From CAIKZZ01 sp036742455 (GTDB lineage: Bacteria; Pseudomonadota; Gammaproteobacteria; Steroidobacterales; Steroidobacteraceae), in NCBI GenBank assembly GCA_036742455.1, contig DAINQU010000001.1:186001-250000 (forward strand): a stretch of 64,000 nt of DNA. Direction: 5' to 3'. Under the pieces are notes generated by a model that searched no databases, had not been told where the DNA came from, and saw only the letters and a program-made list of their open reading frames with translations. The number at the start of each line of letters is the position of its first letter. Positions within the stretch are counted from its first letter, which is position 1. The position numbers and the translations under genes are program-made. Shown here piece after piece: positions 1 through 8,137 of the stretch.

Positions 1-602
1 TCAAAGATCACCGCTGCGGGGTCGGCACCGGTCGACTGCGCGATGACCGGTACTCCATTGCGCTCGCCCCAGACCTGCAACTGCTCAACCGCCGCGGCGC
101 GGAAAGTATCGCCTGCCGCCAGCACGACGCCATGCCCTTCGCCTTTCAGGCGATGCGCCAGCTTGCCGATGGAGGTGGTTTTGCCCGAGCCGTTGACGCC
201 GACGACCAGCACCACGAACGGGGCCGTGCCCGCCGGGATGACCAAAGGCCGCGCGACCGGTTGTAACAGATCGATGATGTTGCGTCGTAGCGCGGCGATG
301 AGCGCGTCGAGATCGGCCAGCTCCTTGCGCGCGACGCGCTTGCGCAGGTCGTCCAGAATTCTTTCGGTGGCGGGCAAACCGACGTCCGCGGTCAGGAGCC
401 GGAGTTCCAGTTCCTCCAGCAACTCCGCGTCGATCCGGCGACCCGGTAGCCACTCTGCGAGGTCCCGGGCGATGGCCGCCGCACCGCTCGAGAGTTTCGA
501 GCGCAAGCGGCCGAACAACCCGGCGCGTGGCGCCTCCGACGGTGTCGGGGCGGTGGGCGTCGCAGGCGTAGTGGGCGTGGATTTCTTAAAAAAGTCGAAC
601 AT
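1..602 (-). CDS. ftsY: FtsY, signal recognition particle receptor (3' end outside window)
   Basis: GTPase that docks SRP-ribosome complexes at the inner membrane for co-translational insertion. The visible 200 residues start MFDFFKKS, then a short Thr/Pro/Ala-rich linker in place of the long acidic A domain of E. coli. The helical N domain follows (EELELRLLTADVGLPAT), and then the start of the G domain with the P-loop VNGSGKTTSIGKLA and the DTFRAAAVEQL motif. The reading frame is open to base 1, where it ends in GADPAAVIF, so the C-terminal third of the NG domain lies outside the window. The family call is secure. The start is the only ATG that fits the usual N-terminus. Confidence 0.95.
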   Translation of the reverse strand, partial: MFDFFKKSTPTTPATPTAPTPSEAPRAGLFGRLRSKLSSGAAAIARDLAEWLPGRRIDAELLEELELRLLTADVGLPATERILDDLRKRVARKELADLDALIAALRRNIIDLLQPVARPLVIPAGTAPFVVLVVGVNGSGKTTSIGKLAHRLKGEGHGVVLAAGDTFRAAAVEQLQVWGERNGVPVIAQSTGADPAAVIF

Positions 603-670
603 CGGGACTCTCGCGTGATCGGCTTATTCTACTGCGGACACAGGCCCCGATGGCGCCTTGCGGGCCCCAG

Positions 671-705
671 AAAAAAGCCCCGCCAGTCGCAGGGACTGGC
701 GGGGC
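671..705 (-). terminator. Rho-independent terminator of the VolA-like lipase gene
   Basis: A perfect 12-bp stem (677-688 with 694-705) and a 5-base loop are followed, on the minus strand, by six T residues (671-676). It lies just after the stop codon of the lipase gene and ahead of ftsY, so it separates their transcripts. Confidence 0.85.
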
Positions 706-726
706 CCGGTTTCGGTTGCGTCCCGT

Positions 727-2925
727 TTACGGGTTTTGAACGTACGTGGCGTCCACGATCTCAAACGCCGTGCCCGAAAGTGAGGCGAAGGCCGCGAACT
801 CCTCCTGCATTTCTGCGGTGACGAACTGGTTCACCGTTTCGTCCAACAGCGAGCCGTGTGCGCCGGCGGTGAAGGTCACGTAGCCGCTGCCTGCGTGGTA
901 GCCCACGGTCGTGAATTTCGTCAGGCCCGATAGGCCGAGCAGACGATCTGTCGCCGAGTTTGGCACGACCTGGTCGTTGACGACCTTGTGGATCAGCAAG
1001 GGCTTGTTCTGAGCGGCGATCGCGATGTGGTTGAGCGGGTCGCCGGCATCGACGGCCGCCTGGGCGTCGCCGAACATCCGGTTGAAGAGGAAGGTATTGG
1101 CGCCGAGCTGTGCCGCGACTGCGCCGCCGATCGGCGGGCCGAAGGTCGCGGACTGGAGGAGCAGGTCGGTAATGCCACCGCCCGGGACGGACAGGGCAAA
1201 AGAGTTGATGTTCGACGGCAAACTCGCCACGGTGGCGCCGACGATGCCCCCGAGCGACTGGCCCGCCAGTTGGATGTGCGCGGGGTCGAAGGCACCGAAG
1301 ACCGGGCCGGTGTCGGTGACCAGCACCGAGGTCGGCGAGGCCAGCGCGCGCGCCAACGCCAGTTCGTCGATGACGGCCTCGCGCAGGTTGTCACGGCTCG
1401 TGATCGGGCTGGTGATTTGAATGAAGTTCGCGCCCGACCCGTCCACGTGACCATCCGGTCCGGGGAGTCCGGTCGTATTGTTCACGTAGTCCATGTCAAA
1501 CGTCCGCTCCGGGACGCCGGGAATACGCAGCGCGGCGGCCGGATCCGTCGGCGTGATGCCGTGCAGGGGCAGGTCGATGGCGGCTACGGCGTACCCGATT
1601 TCTGCGTAAGCCTCGGCCATCGCCAGAGCGTCACTGCGATTGCGAGTGATGCCGTGCACAAAGATCACGACGGGCCAGCCGCTGGACGGCCGGGCGACGT
1701 TGTTCGGGACCGAAATCAAGACCGGCACGGGCAGGGTGTGGCGCGCGGCCGGAATGGGGTTGTAACGCGTGACCTGTTTGCTGCCCGCTTGACCCGGGAC
1801 GAGGGAGAGGGCGGTGCCCGCTTGCCATTGGGCGGTCAGAGGCGGAGCCGGGGACGCAGCGGTCGCATCCGCGGGGGTCGCCTGGTAGTACGGCAGCGTG
1901 ATGGTGCCTTCATATACCGACGCGACGCCCTTCAGGGCAGGGTTCTGATTGGTCGGATCCAGCACGTCCTTGTCGTTCAAGTCCGCACCCGTGACCGGGT
2001 TCGGGATCACCTGAGCGGCGAGGGCGGGAGCGGGCCCGGTGAGAATGGCGTTTGCCATCTGCACCAGAGTGTCCCGGGTCGATTCGGTGGTGAAGCTGAA
2101 GCTCAGCGCGATTGAACCGAGCGGAATACCGGCGACTTCCGCGATCGCTAAGGCTGGCGCCGTCAGTTGACAGACACCCGCGAGGGTGGCGTTGCCGACG
2201 GAGGCGCAATTTGCGCCCGGGTTCGCGAGGTTCGCGGGGTTGTTAATCGCCTGCAGGATCAGCGCGAAATCATCGTCGGCCCCGGCGACGTCGCCGGCGA
2301 CGGATTTAACGGCGCTGGTTACCAACACGGTATAGCCGACGCCGGACTGGTCGACGAGCCCGGCCGGAGCGCCGGTCAACACGCCGCCCGTCGACGGGGT
2401 CAGCGGCTTGAGAGGCTTAATCGATACGACCGTCCCGTCGGCGTCCGATGCGGTGGACAGGCCGATGGAATAATCGACGCCGGGTACCAGCACGCGGCGC
2501 ACGCCGACGGGCACACGGGCGATCGACGATGCGCTGGCCACGACCGTGCGTTGGATCGTTTCCAAAATCACGACGGCGCCGGGCAAGGCCAGGGTGGCCG
2601 GATCCACTTTCTTCGAGAAGCGGATCGTCATTTCTGTGTTCACGCCGAAGCCATCGAGGGCGTTCAACGACGTGACGTTGGGTGTCACCGCCAGTACCGG
2701 CGCTTTGACGGTACCGTCGGTGCTACCGTTTAGGTAGAGGTCACTGGGGTACGGCAGGATGCCCTGCGCGACTTGGAACAGCGGCCGGAACACTGGGCGG
2801 CCGATGGGCGTAGGCGCGCCATTGCCGGTTTGAGTGTTCGTGCCACCGAGGCTAGAGGAGCCTGAACCGCACGCACTCACCCAAAGGGCGGTGGCAGCCA
2901 GGAGAGCGGCATGGCGGATTTTCAT
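727..2925 (-). CDS. VolA/Pla-1-type outer-membrane lipoprotein lipase
   Basis: Predicted surface or outer-membrane lipoprotein of 732 residues. The N-terminus MKIRHAALLAATALWVSACG is a lipoprotein signal with an LWVSAC lipobox, followed by a Gly/Ser linker. The first ~370 residues look like the N-terminal domain of bacterial virulence-factor lipases. The second half is an alpha/beta hydrolase with the oxyanion segment VIFVHGITRNRS, the nucleophile elbow GQSLGG (Ser near residue 557), a candidate Asp in VVNDQVVP and His in GAHGSLLDE. Relatives in Vibrio and Aeromonas (VolA, Pla-1) cleave lysophospholipids or lipids; the substrate here is inferred. It is a single-gene transcript with its own terminator. 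Confidence 0.8.
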   Translation of the reverse strand: MKIRHAALLAATALWVSACGSGSSSLGGTNTQTGNGAPTPIGRPVFRPLFQVAQGILPYPSDLYLNGSTDGTVKAPVLAVTPNVTSLNALDGFGVNTEMTIRFSKKVDPATLALPGAVVILETIQRTVVASASSIARVPVGVRRVLVPGVDYSIGLSTASDADGTVVSIKPLKPLTPSTGGVLTGAPAGLVDQSGVGYTVLVTSAVKSVAGDVAGADDDFALILQAINNPANLANPGANCASVGNATLAGVCQLTAPALAIAEVAGIPLGSIALSFSFTTESTRDTLVQMANAILTGPAPALAAQVIPNPVTGADLNDKDVLDPTNQNPALKGVASVYEGTITLPYYQATPADATAASPAPPLTAQWQAGTALSLVPGQAGSKQVTRYNPIPAARHTLPVPVLISVPNNVARPSSGWPVVIFVHGITRNRSDALAMAEAYAEIGYAVAAIDLPLHGITPTDPAAALRIPGVPERTFDMDYVNNTTGLPGPDGHVDGSGANFIQITSPITSRDNLREAVIDELALARALASPTSVLVTDTGPVFGAFDPAHIQLAGQSLGGIVGATVASLPSNINSFALSVPGGGITDLLLQSATFGPPIGGAVAAQLGANTFLFNRMFGDAQAAVDAGDPLNHIAIAAQNKPLLIHKVVNDQVVPNSATDRLLGLSGLTKFTTVGYHAGSGYVTFTAGAHGSLLDETVNQFVTAEMQEEFAAFASLSGTAFEIVDATYVQNP

Positions 2926-3044
2926 GGTTGTGCGGTCCTCGCAGGTCGGATGTCCGTCAGGGCGTATGATCGCATTTCGATATTTTCTAAGGGTACGCCG
3001 TGGGTTGGAAGACTAGCAAGGACAGGGGGTCGAGTGGTGGACTT

Positions 3045-3650
3045 ATGTCACGTTCTCGGGACGTGACGGACGGCCGTGGCGGCCCGCGTTCCCTGCGCAT
3101 TGTCGCCGGGCAGTGGCGCGGACGGCGTATTCCGTTCGTGGCGGTACCGGGCTTACGGCCGACGCCCGACCGAGTCCGCGAAACGCTGTTCAACTGGTTG
3201 CAGCGCGATGTCGTCGGTGCGCGTTGCTTAGACCTGTACGCGGGCACCGGTGCTTTGGGCTTTGAGGCGCTCTCCCGTGGCGCTGCGAGCAGCACCTTCG
3301 TGGAACGAGACCCCATCGCCGCACGGACGTTGGGGGACGTGGCTCAATTGCTGCAGACCGCGGCCGCACGTGTGCTGAGGAGCGATGCGCTCGACTATCT
3401 GGCGACGCCGGCGGAGCCGTACGACCTGGTGTTTCTCGATCCGCCGTTCGCCCTCGGGGCGCTAAATGAATTGTGTACACTGCTTGAAACGCGCGGGTGG
3501 CTAGCGCCAACGGCGTGGATTTATCTCGAACAGTCGGCCAGCGACGCGCTACCCGCGTTGCCGGCGAATTGGCGAATGATCAAGGAAACCCGCGCCGGCG
3601 AGGTGAGGGCCTTGCTTGCGCGCCGCGGTGGGGAACGACATGACCAGTAA
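3045..3650 (+). CDS. rsmD: RsmD, 16S rRNA (guanine966-N2)-methyltransferase
   Basis: SAM-dependent enzyme that methylates G966 of 16S rRNA during small-subunit assembly. Visible motifs are LRIVAGQWRGRRIPF, GLRPTPDRVRETLFNWL, the SAM-binding LDLYAGTGALGFEALSRGA and the catalytic DPPF. The ATG at 3045 gives 201 residues, matching the family. An in-frame GTG at 3000 would add 15 residues without resemblance to relatives. The gene overlaps coaD by 11 bases, a pairing common in proteobacteria. Confidence 0.93.
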   Translation: MSRSRDVTDGRGGPRSLRIVAGQWRGRRIPFVAVPGLRPTPDRVRETLFNWLQRDVVGARCLDLYAGTGALGFEALSRGAASSTFVERDPIAARTLGDVAQLLQTAAARVLRSDALDYLATPAEPYDLVFLDPPFALGALNELCTLLETRGWLAPTAWIYLEQSASDALPALPANWRMIKETRAGEVRALLARRGGERHDQ

Positions 3651-4146
3651 ACGTCGCGCGATGTATCCGGGCACTTTTGACCCGATTACGAACGGCCACA
3701 AAGATCTGATTCGGCGTGCCGCCAGCATATTCGACGACGTGCGAGTCTCGATTGCCGCCAACCCGGGCAAAGCACCGATGTTCACCTTGGACGAGCGGGT
3801 CGACATGGCTCGCCACGTACTGGCCGACATCCCCAACGTCAGCGTCACCGGGTATACGGGCATCACCATTGAGTACGCCCGGGAACAGGGGCTGCACTGT
3901 GTCGTTCGTGGCCTCCGCGCCATCTCGGATTTCGAATTCGAATTTCAGTTGGCCAATATGAACCGCCACTTGGCGCCGGAGATCGAGACTGTATTTCTAA
4001 CGCCGCAGGAACAATTCACGTTTATCTCGTCCACGTTGATTCGCGAAATCGCAACCTTGAACGGCAATGTCAGCGAATTCGTTGATCCGTACGTGGCCAC
4101 CCGGCTACGCGAGCGCTCCGCCGAGCGTGCCGGGCGGTCCCGATGA
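3640..4146 (+). CDS. coaD: CoaD, phosphopantetheine adenylyltransferase
   Basis: Catalyses the fourth step of coenzyme A synthesis, 4'-phosphopantetheine + ATP to dephospho-CoA, in the cytoplasm. The 168 residues carry the nucleotidyltransferase signature YPGTFDPITNGHKDLIRRA with the T/HxGH motif, the central VVRGLRAISDFEFEFQ segment and the C-terminal FISSTLIREIA. The ATG at 3640 is inside the end of rsmD and gives the standard N-terminus; an upstream in-frame start is not needed. It is co-transcribed with rsmD and ggt. coaBC, the preceding enzyme of the same pathway, is at 8.1 kb. Confidence 0.95.
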   Translation: MTSKRRAMYPGTFDPITNGHKDLIRRAASIFDDVRVSIAANPGKAPMFTLDERVDMARHVLADIPNVSVTGYTGITIEYAREQGLHCVVRGLRAISDFEFEFQLANMNRHLAPEIETVFLTPQEQFTFISSTLIREIATLNGNVSEFVDPYVATRLRERSAERAGRSR

Positions 4147-5819
4147 TGACGCGTCGTGTTCGCGCCATCGGTGCGGTGCTGCTCTTTGGGTTTGTGGCGC
4201 TGGCAAGCGGCGCTCCGGCCTCCGTACCCAAGAATGCCATTGCGAGCGCTCACCCTTTAGCGACCGAAGCCGGTCTCGAGATGCTCCGTGCGGGTGGCAA
4301 TGCCTTTGACGCGGCCGTCGCCGTCAGCGCGGTGCTGGCCGTGGTCGAGCCGGCGAGTTCCGGCGTCGGTGGCGGCGGTTTTTATCTGCTGCACCAAGCC
4401 CGGGAGCGACGCGATGTCATGGTGGATGCGCGCGAAACCGCGCCAGCAGCCGCCCGCCCCGATATGTACGTGGCGCCGGACCGTGCGCCGATCGTCAGTT
4501 CGACCGATGGTCCCTTAGCGGCCGGCATTCCCGGCGAACCCGCCGCGTGGGCGCACCTCGCGGCCCGTTACGGTCGTCTGCCCTTGGCGCGCAGTCTTGC
4601 GCCCGCGATTCGCATCGCTCGCGAGGGTTTCCCGTTGTACGCGCGCCTGCAAAACGCCATTCGTGTCAAACAGGCGCGATTGGCCGCTTCGCCCGCCACT
4701 GCAGAGGTTTTCCTGGAGAAGGGGCAGGTGCCGCCGGTGGGCGCACTCATCCGGCAGCCTGAGCTGGCGGCGACACTAGAGTTGCTCGCACGCGGCGGCG
4801 CTGATGCCTTCTACCGGGGCCCGTTTGCACAACGGCTGGTCTCCGGCGTGCGTGAGGCTGGCGGTCTGTGGACCGCCGCGGATCTCGCCAACTATCGAGT
4901 GGTCGAGCGACAGCCACTCACGTTGCATTATCGCGATGCGACCATTGTGACCGCAGCGCCGCCGTCTGCCGGTGGTGTCGTCATCGGCGACGTGCTGAAT
5001 ATCCTGTCCGGTTACGACTGGGATCGGTTGGACACCAATACCCGGCGGCATTTGACGATTGAGGCGCTACGTCGAGCGTTCCGGGATCGTGCGGAGTACC
5101 TGGGGGATCCGGATTTCGTACGGATGCCGATGGCGCGACTCCTGAGCGCGGATTACGCGGCGGGTCAGGCGACCTCCATACGGCTGGATCGTGCGACACC
5201 CTCCGAGCAATTACGTCCGGTCGTGGAAGAGCGGGAAGGTCCGCATACGACGCACTTCTCCGTGCTGGATGCGGCGGGAAATCGCGTCGCTGCGACGATC
5301 TCGGTGAACCTGTTCTTTGGCGCCACGTTTGAGGTGCCGGGTACGGGTTTTCTGCTGAACGACACGATGGATGATTTTTCCATCGAGGCTGGGAAGCCCA
5401 ACGCGTTTCAGTTGGTCGGGGCCGCGGCCAACGCCGTCGGGCCTGGCAAGCGTCCGTTGTCGAGTATGACCCCCACGTTTGTCGAAACGCCCAAGGGTTT
5501 GCTCATCATCGGTTCGCCGGGCGGCAGCACGATCATTTCGAACGTTCTATTTGGCATTTTGGGTTGGCTCGACGGGCTCGACGCGGCGCAGATCGTTTCC
5601 ATGCCTCGGATCCATCATCAGTTTCTTCCCGACGTGGTCACGTTGGAGCCGGGTGCCCTTTCCGCGGCGGAGCGCGCCGATCTTGAGCGTCGCGGACATC
5701 ACCTGAGTGAAGGACGCAGCCCGTGGGGCAACACGCAAGTCATCACCTGGGATTACGCCAGCGGAAAGATTGACGCGGCATCGGATCCGCGCGGGTTCGG
5801 GGCCGGCTTGGTCTATTAA
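4143..5819 (+). CDS. ggt: Gamma-glutamyltransferase (periplasmic)
   Basis: Self-processing N-terminal nucleophile hydrolase of 558 residues that removes or transfers the gamma-glutamyl group of glutathione and related peptides. A signal peptide (RAIGAVLLFGFVALASGAPA) predicts export. The large-subunit motif GGNAFDAAVAVSAVLAVVEP and the autocleavage site GPHTTHFSVLD are present; the first Thr of that pair (about residue 369) is expected to become the nucleophile of the small subunit. The downstream MTPTFVETPKGLLIIGSPGG holds the substrate-binding Ser/Gly loop. ATGA overlap with coaD suggests translational coupling. A second in-frame ATG three bases on is an equally possible start. Confidence 0.93.
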   Translation: MMTRRVRAIGAVLLFGFVALASGAPASVPKNAIASAHPLATEAGLEMLRAGGNAFDAAVAVSAVLAVVEPASSGVGGGGFYLLHQARERRDVMVDARETAPAAARPDMYVAPDRAPIVSSTDGPLAAGIPGEPAAWAHLAARYGRLPLARSLAPAIRIAREGFPLYARLQNAIRVKQARLAASPATAEVFLEKGQVPPVGALIRQPELAATLELLARGGADAFYRGPFAQRLVSGVREAGGLWTAADLANYRVVERQPLTLHYRDATIVTAAPPSAGGVVIGDVLNILSGYDWDRLDTNTRRHLTIEALRRAFRDRAEYLGDPDFVRMPMARLLSADYAAGQATSIRLDRATPSEQLRPVVEEREGPHTTHFSVLDAAGNRVAATISVNLFFGATFEVPGTGFLLNDTMDDFSIEAGKPNAFQLVGAAANAVGPGKRPLSSMTPTFVETPKGLLIIGSPGGSTIISNVLFGILGWLDGLDAAQIVSMPRIHHQFLPDVVTLEPGALSAAERADLERRGHHLSEGRSPWGNTQVITWDYASGKIDAASDPRGFGAGLVY

Positions 5820-5834
5820 CGTCGTCGTTGCGCT

Positions 5835-6650
5835 TCAGCGCTGACAGGTCGCGCACCAGTACGTGGCGCGTTGGCCGATCACGCGGTGGCTGATCGCGGT
5901 CTGGCAACGGCGGCAGGCTTTGCCCTCGCGCTCGTAGACGTACAGTCGTTGGCGGAAATACCCGGGGTTGCCGTCCGGGTCCACGTAATCGCGCAACGTC
6001 GTTCCACCGACTTCGATCGCGTCGCTGAGCACGCGCTTGATCTCGCCGGCTAGGCGCTCGCACTCTGCGCGCGTCAATTTGCCGGCCGCCTTCGTCGGGC
6101 GGATGCCGGCGTGGAACAGCGATTCGCTGGCGTAAATGTTGCCAACGCCGACCACCTGGGCGGCATTCATGATGAACACCTTGACGGCGACGCTCCGTCC
6201 ACGGCTGGCTTCATACAAATGGGCGCCGTGAAAGGCATCCGAGAGCGGTTCCGGCCCGAGGTGAACGAGCAGTGGGTGTGCGAGCGGGTCACCGGTCACC
6301 CAATGGAAGCTACCGAACCGGCGAGGGTCGTTGAATCGCACCGTGCGATCGTCGTCCAGTACGAGCTCGACGTGATCGTGAAGCCGCCGCGGGCCGTCGC
6401 CGGTCACCACGCGTAGGCTGCCGGACATACCCAGATGTACGATCAGGGTGCCCCGGTCGGTACGCACGAGCAGGTACTTCGCCCGTCGCTCCAGTTGCTC
6501 GACCCGGGCGTCGGTCAGCGCCTCCTCCAGCCCGGGCTCCACGGGCCAGCGTAAACGCCGATCATGCACCCGGACGGCACGAATGCGGCGATGGGTCATC
6601 GCGTCCAGCAGGCCGCGCCGGGTGGTCTCAACTTCGGGTAATTCGGGCAC
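5835..6650 (-). CDS. mutM: MutM (Fpg), formamidopyrimidine/8-oxoguanine DNA glycosylase
   Basis: Bifunctional glycosylase/AP lyase that removes 8-oxoG and Fapy lesions. The N-terminus MPELPEVETTRRGL supplies the catalytic Pro (after Met removal) and Glu. Other conserved parts are RRAKYLLV, HLGMSGSLRV and NIYASESLFHAGIRP. A C-terminal four-Cys zinc finger (CRRCQ...CATC) ends the protein. At 271 residues it has the normal length. It converges on ggt with a 15-base gap. With mutY (28.3 kb) the window holds two arms of the GO repair system. Confidence 0.96.
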   Translation of the reverse strand: MPELPEVETTRRGLLDAMTHRRIRAVRVHDRRLRWPVEPGLEEALTDARVEQLERRAKYLLVRTDRGTLIVHLGMSGSLRVVTGDGPRRLHDHVELVLDDDRTVRFNDPRRFGSFHWVTGDPLAHPLLVHLGPEPLSDAFHGAHLYEASRGRSVAVKVFIMNAAQVVGVGNIYASESLFHAGIRPTKAAGKLTRAECERLAGEIKRVLSDAIEVGGTTLRDYVDPDGNPGYFRQRLYVYEREGKACRRCQTAISHRVIGQRATYWCATCQR

Positions 6651-6727
6651 GTTTGCCTCCCCGGATCGCGTGGCGGACTCTAGAGCACAGTGGCGATGCG
6701 AGCGCTAGCGATGGTCGCATAAACGCT

Positions 6728-6759
6728 AAAAGGCGGGCAGGGCTCACGCCCTACCCGCC
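6728..6759 (-). terminator. Rho-independent terminator of rpmB-rpmG
   Basis: On the minus strand a 12-bp GC-rich stem with one mismatch (6732-6743 with 6748-6759) and a 4-base loop is followed by a short T run (6728-6731). It lies about 60 bases beyond the rpmG stop codon. Confidence 0.75.
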
Positions 6760-6816
6760 CACAGATGCGGTCACCAAGCATCGCGTCAGAACGACCGTGT
6801 CGCTCTGACAGGGCGA

Positions 6817-6972
6817 TTACTTGATCTTCGCTTCCTTGTACGCCACGTGCTTGCGCACGAACGGATCGAACTTCTGGACTTCCATCTTTTCCGGATGAAG
6901 ACGCTTGTTCTTCGTCGTCGTATAGAAGTGGCCAGTGCCGGCCGTGGAAACGAGCTTGATCTTGTCACGCAT
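6817..6972 (-). CDS. rpmG: Ribosomal protein bL33
   Basis: 51-residue large-subunit protein starting MRDKIKLVSTAGTGHFYTTT, with KNKRLHPEKMEVQKFDP and the C-terminal KHVAYKEAKIK. It lacks the zinc-binding CxxC pairs, as in the Cys-less form of bL33. A different frame over the same bases holds a 60-codon shadow that is not a gene. It follows rpmB by 21 bases, the usual rpmBG operon. Confidence 0.95.
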   Translation of the reverse strand: MRDKIKLVSTAGTGHFYTTTKNKRLHPEKMEVQKFDPFVRKHVAYKEAKIK

Positions 6973-6993
6973 GGCTAGGTTCCTAGTGCGGCG

Positions 6994-7230
6994 TTAGATG
7001 GTTTCGCCGCGAGCGCGCAGCTTGGCAATGACGTGCGTCACGCCGTGCTTTTCGATCGTGCGCAGGCCCTGCGTGGAGACACGCAAGGTGATCCAGCGGC
7101 TCTCTTCCTCAATCCAGAAACGCTGCGTGTGCAGGTTTGGGAGGAAGCGGCGACGGTTCCGGTTGTTGGCGTGCGACACAGTGTTGCCAACGGTCGGCTT
7201 CTTTCCGGTGATCTGACAGACTCGGGACAT
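6994..7230 (-). CDS. rpmB: Ribosomal protein bL28
   Basis: 78-residue large-subunit protein with the family start MSRVCQITGKKP, the basic NNRNRRRFLPNLHTQRFW block and the C-terminal IEKHGVTHVIAKLRARGE. First gene of the rpmB-rpmG operon, directly downstream of a recognisable promoter. Confidence 0.97.
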   Translation of the reverse strand: MSRVCQITGKKPTVGNTVSHANNRNRRRFLPNLHTQRFWIEEESRWITLRVSTQGLRTIEKHGVTHVIAKLRARGETI

Positions 7231-7273
7231 GGCAAAAATCCTGATGCGACTAAAAGCAGCCGCAGAGCCGCGT

Positions 7274-7302
7274 ATTTAACCACCGCTTTCGTCCGGTTGC
7301 AA
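7274..7302 (-). promoter_or_regulatory. Putative sigma-70 promoter of rpmB-rpmG
   Basis: Reading the minus strand, TTGCAA (7302-7297) is followed after 17 bases by TTAAAT (7279-7274) and then a GC-rich discriminator, as is typical of stringently controlled ribosomal operons. It lies 44 bases before the rpmB start. Confidence 0.5.
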
Positions 7303-7306
7303 TCGC

Positions 7307-7981
7307 TTAGATGAGTCCGCGTTCGGCGAGGCTCACGCAGGACCCGGCGCCGACGATCAAATGATCCACGACGCGGACATCGACCAGCGCCAGCGCCTCG
7401 CGCAGCCGGACCGTGATTCGTCGGTCGGCGTCGCTTGGCTCCGCAATCCCGGACGGGTGGTTATGGCAGAGGATCACGGCGGCGGCGTGCACTTCGAGCG
7501 CGCGGCGAACCACCTCACGGGGGTGGACTTGGGCGCAATCGATCGTGCCCCGAAACATTTTTTCGAAGCCTTTCACGCGGTAATGGCAGTCTAAGTAGAT
7601 CAAACAGAACGTCTCATAGCCCAAACCGCCGAGCTCGGCCTGAAGGTAATCGCGGGCCATTTGCGGGTCGGTCAACGCAGGGCCTGCTAAGAGCGCTTCT
7701 CGGTGATGGCGGCGGGCCAGTTCCAAAACGATCTGCAATTGCCCGAGCCGGACGGCGCCAAGTCCGGGGTGCTTGGCCAACTGGTCGCGCGGCGCGCTCA
7801 ATAGGCCGCGCAACGATCCGAAACGGCCCAATAGGCTGTTCGCTAGGGCAACGGCGTGCTGACCGTTCCGTCCGGCGCCTAGCCACACCGCCAGTAGTTC
7901 AGCTTCGGAGAGCGCACGTGGACCGGCGGCGGCGAGTCGGGCGCGCGGGTGTTGGTAGGCAGGGGTGTCGTGGATGTGCAT
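7307..7981 (-). CDS. radC: RadC-family JAMM/MPN+ protein
   Basis: 224-residue RadC (YicR) family protein. It has a helix-hairpin-helix-like N-terminal half (LSEAELLAVWLGAG, ...PGLGAVRLGQLQIVLELARR) and a C-terminal JAMM domain with the HNHPSG metal motif followed by ...EPSDADRRIT. Despite the historical name its role in repair is unproven. I chose the ATG at 7981 (MHIHDTPAY) because it matches the family length; an in-frame ATG at 8068 would add 29 unrelated residues. Its placement between rpmBG and coaBC is the common proteobacterial arrangement. Confidence 0.92.
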   Translation of the reverse strand: MHIHDTPAYQHPRARLAAAGPRALSEAELLAVWLGAGRNGQHAVALANSLLGRFGSLRGLLSAPRDQLAKHPGLGAVRLGQLQIVLELARRHHREALLAGPALTDPQMARDYLQAELGGLGYETFCLIYLDCHYRVKGFEKMFRGTIDCAQVHPREVVRRALEVHAAAVILCHNHPSGIAEPSDADRRITVRLREALALVDVRVVDHLIVGAGSCVSLAERGLI

Positions 7982-8137
7982 GGGGCCATTGTCGGGGAGT
8001 AGCGGGGGCGACCGTGAGTCGAGAAATTGCCCTTTTTGTGCAAAAACTCGGAGGTCCCCGCTCTCCATAACTCTTGGTTATAGCTCCTGCTCGGGCGGTC
8101 GTTGGCGCGATGCTGCGGCGCGGTTAATAATGGCTAA

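Noticed and set aside
988..2115. 375-codon plus-strand frame opposite the lipase gene
   Set aside because: Arg/Gly/Asp-rich shadow of the well-supported lipase gene; no ribosome site or recognisable motif.
6786..6968. 60-codon minus-strand frame at the rpmG position
   Set aside because: The neighbouring frame encodes bL33 unmistakably; this one is Ser/Arg-rich noise.
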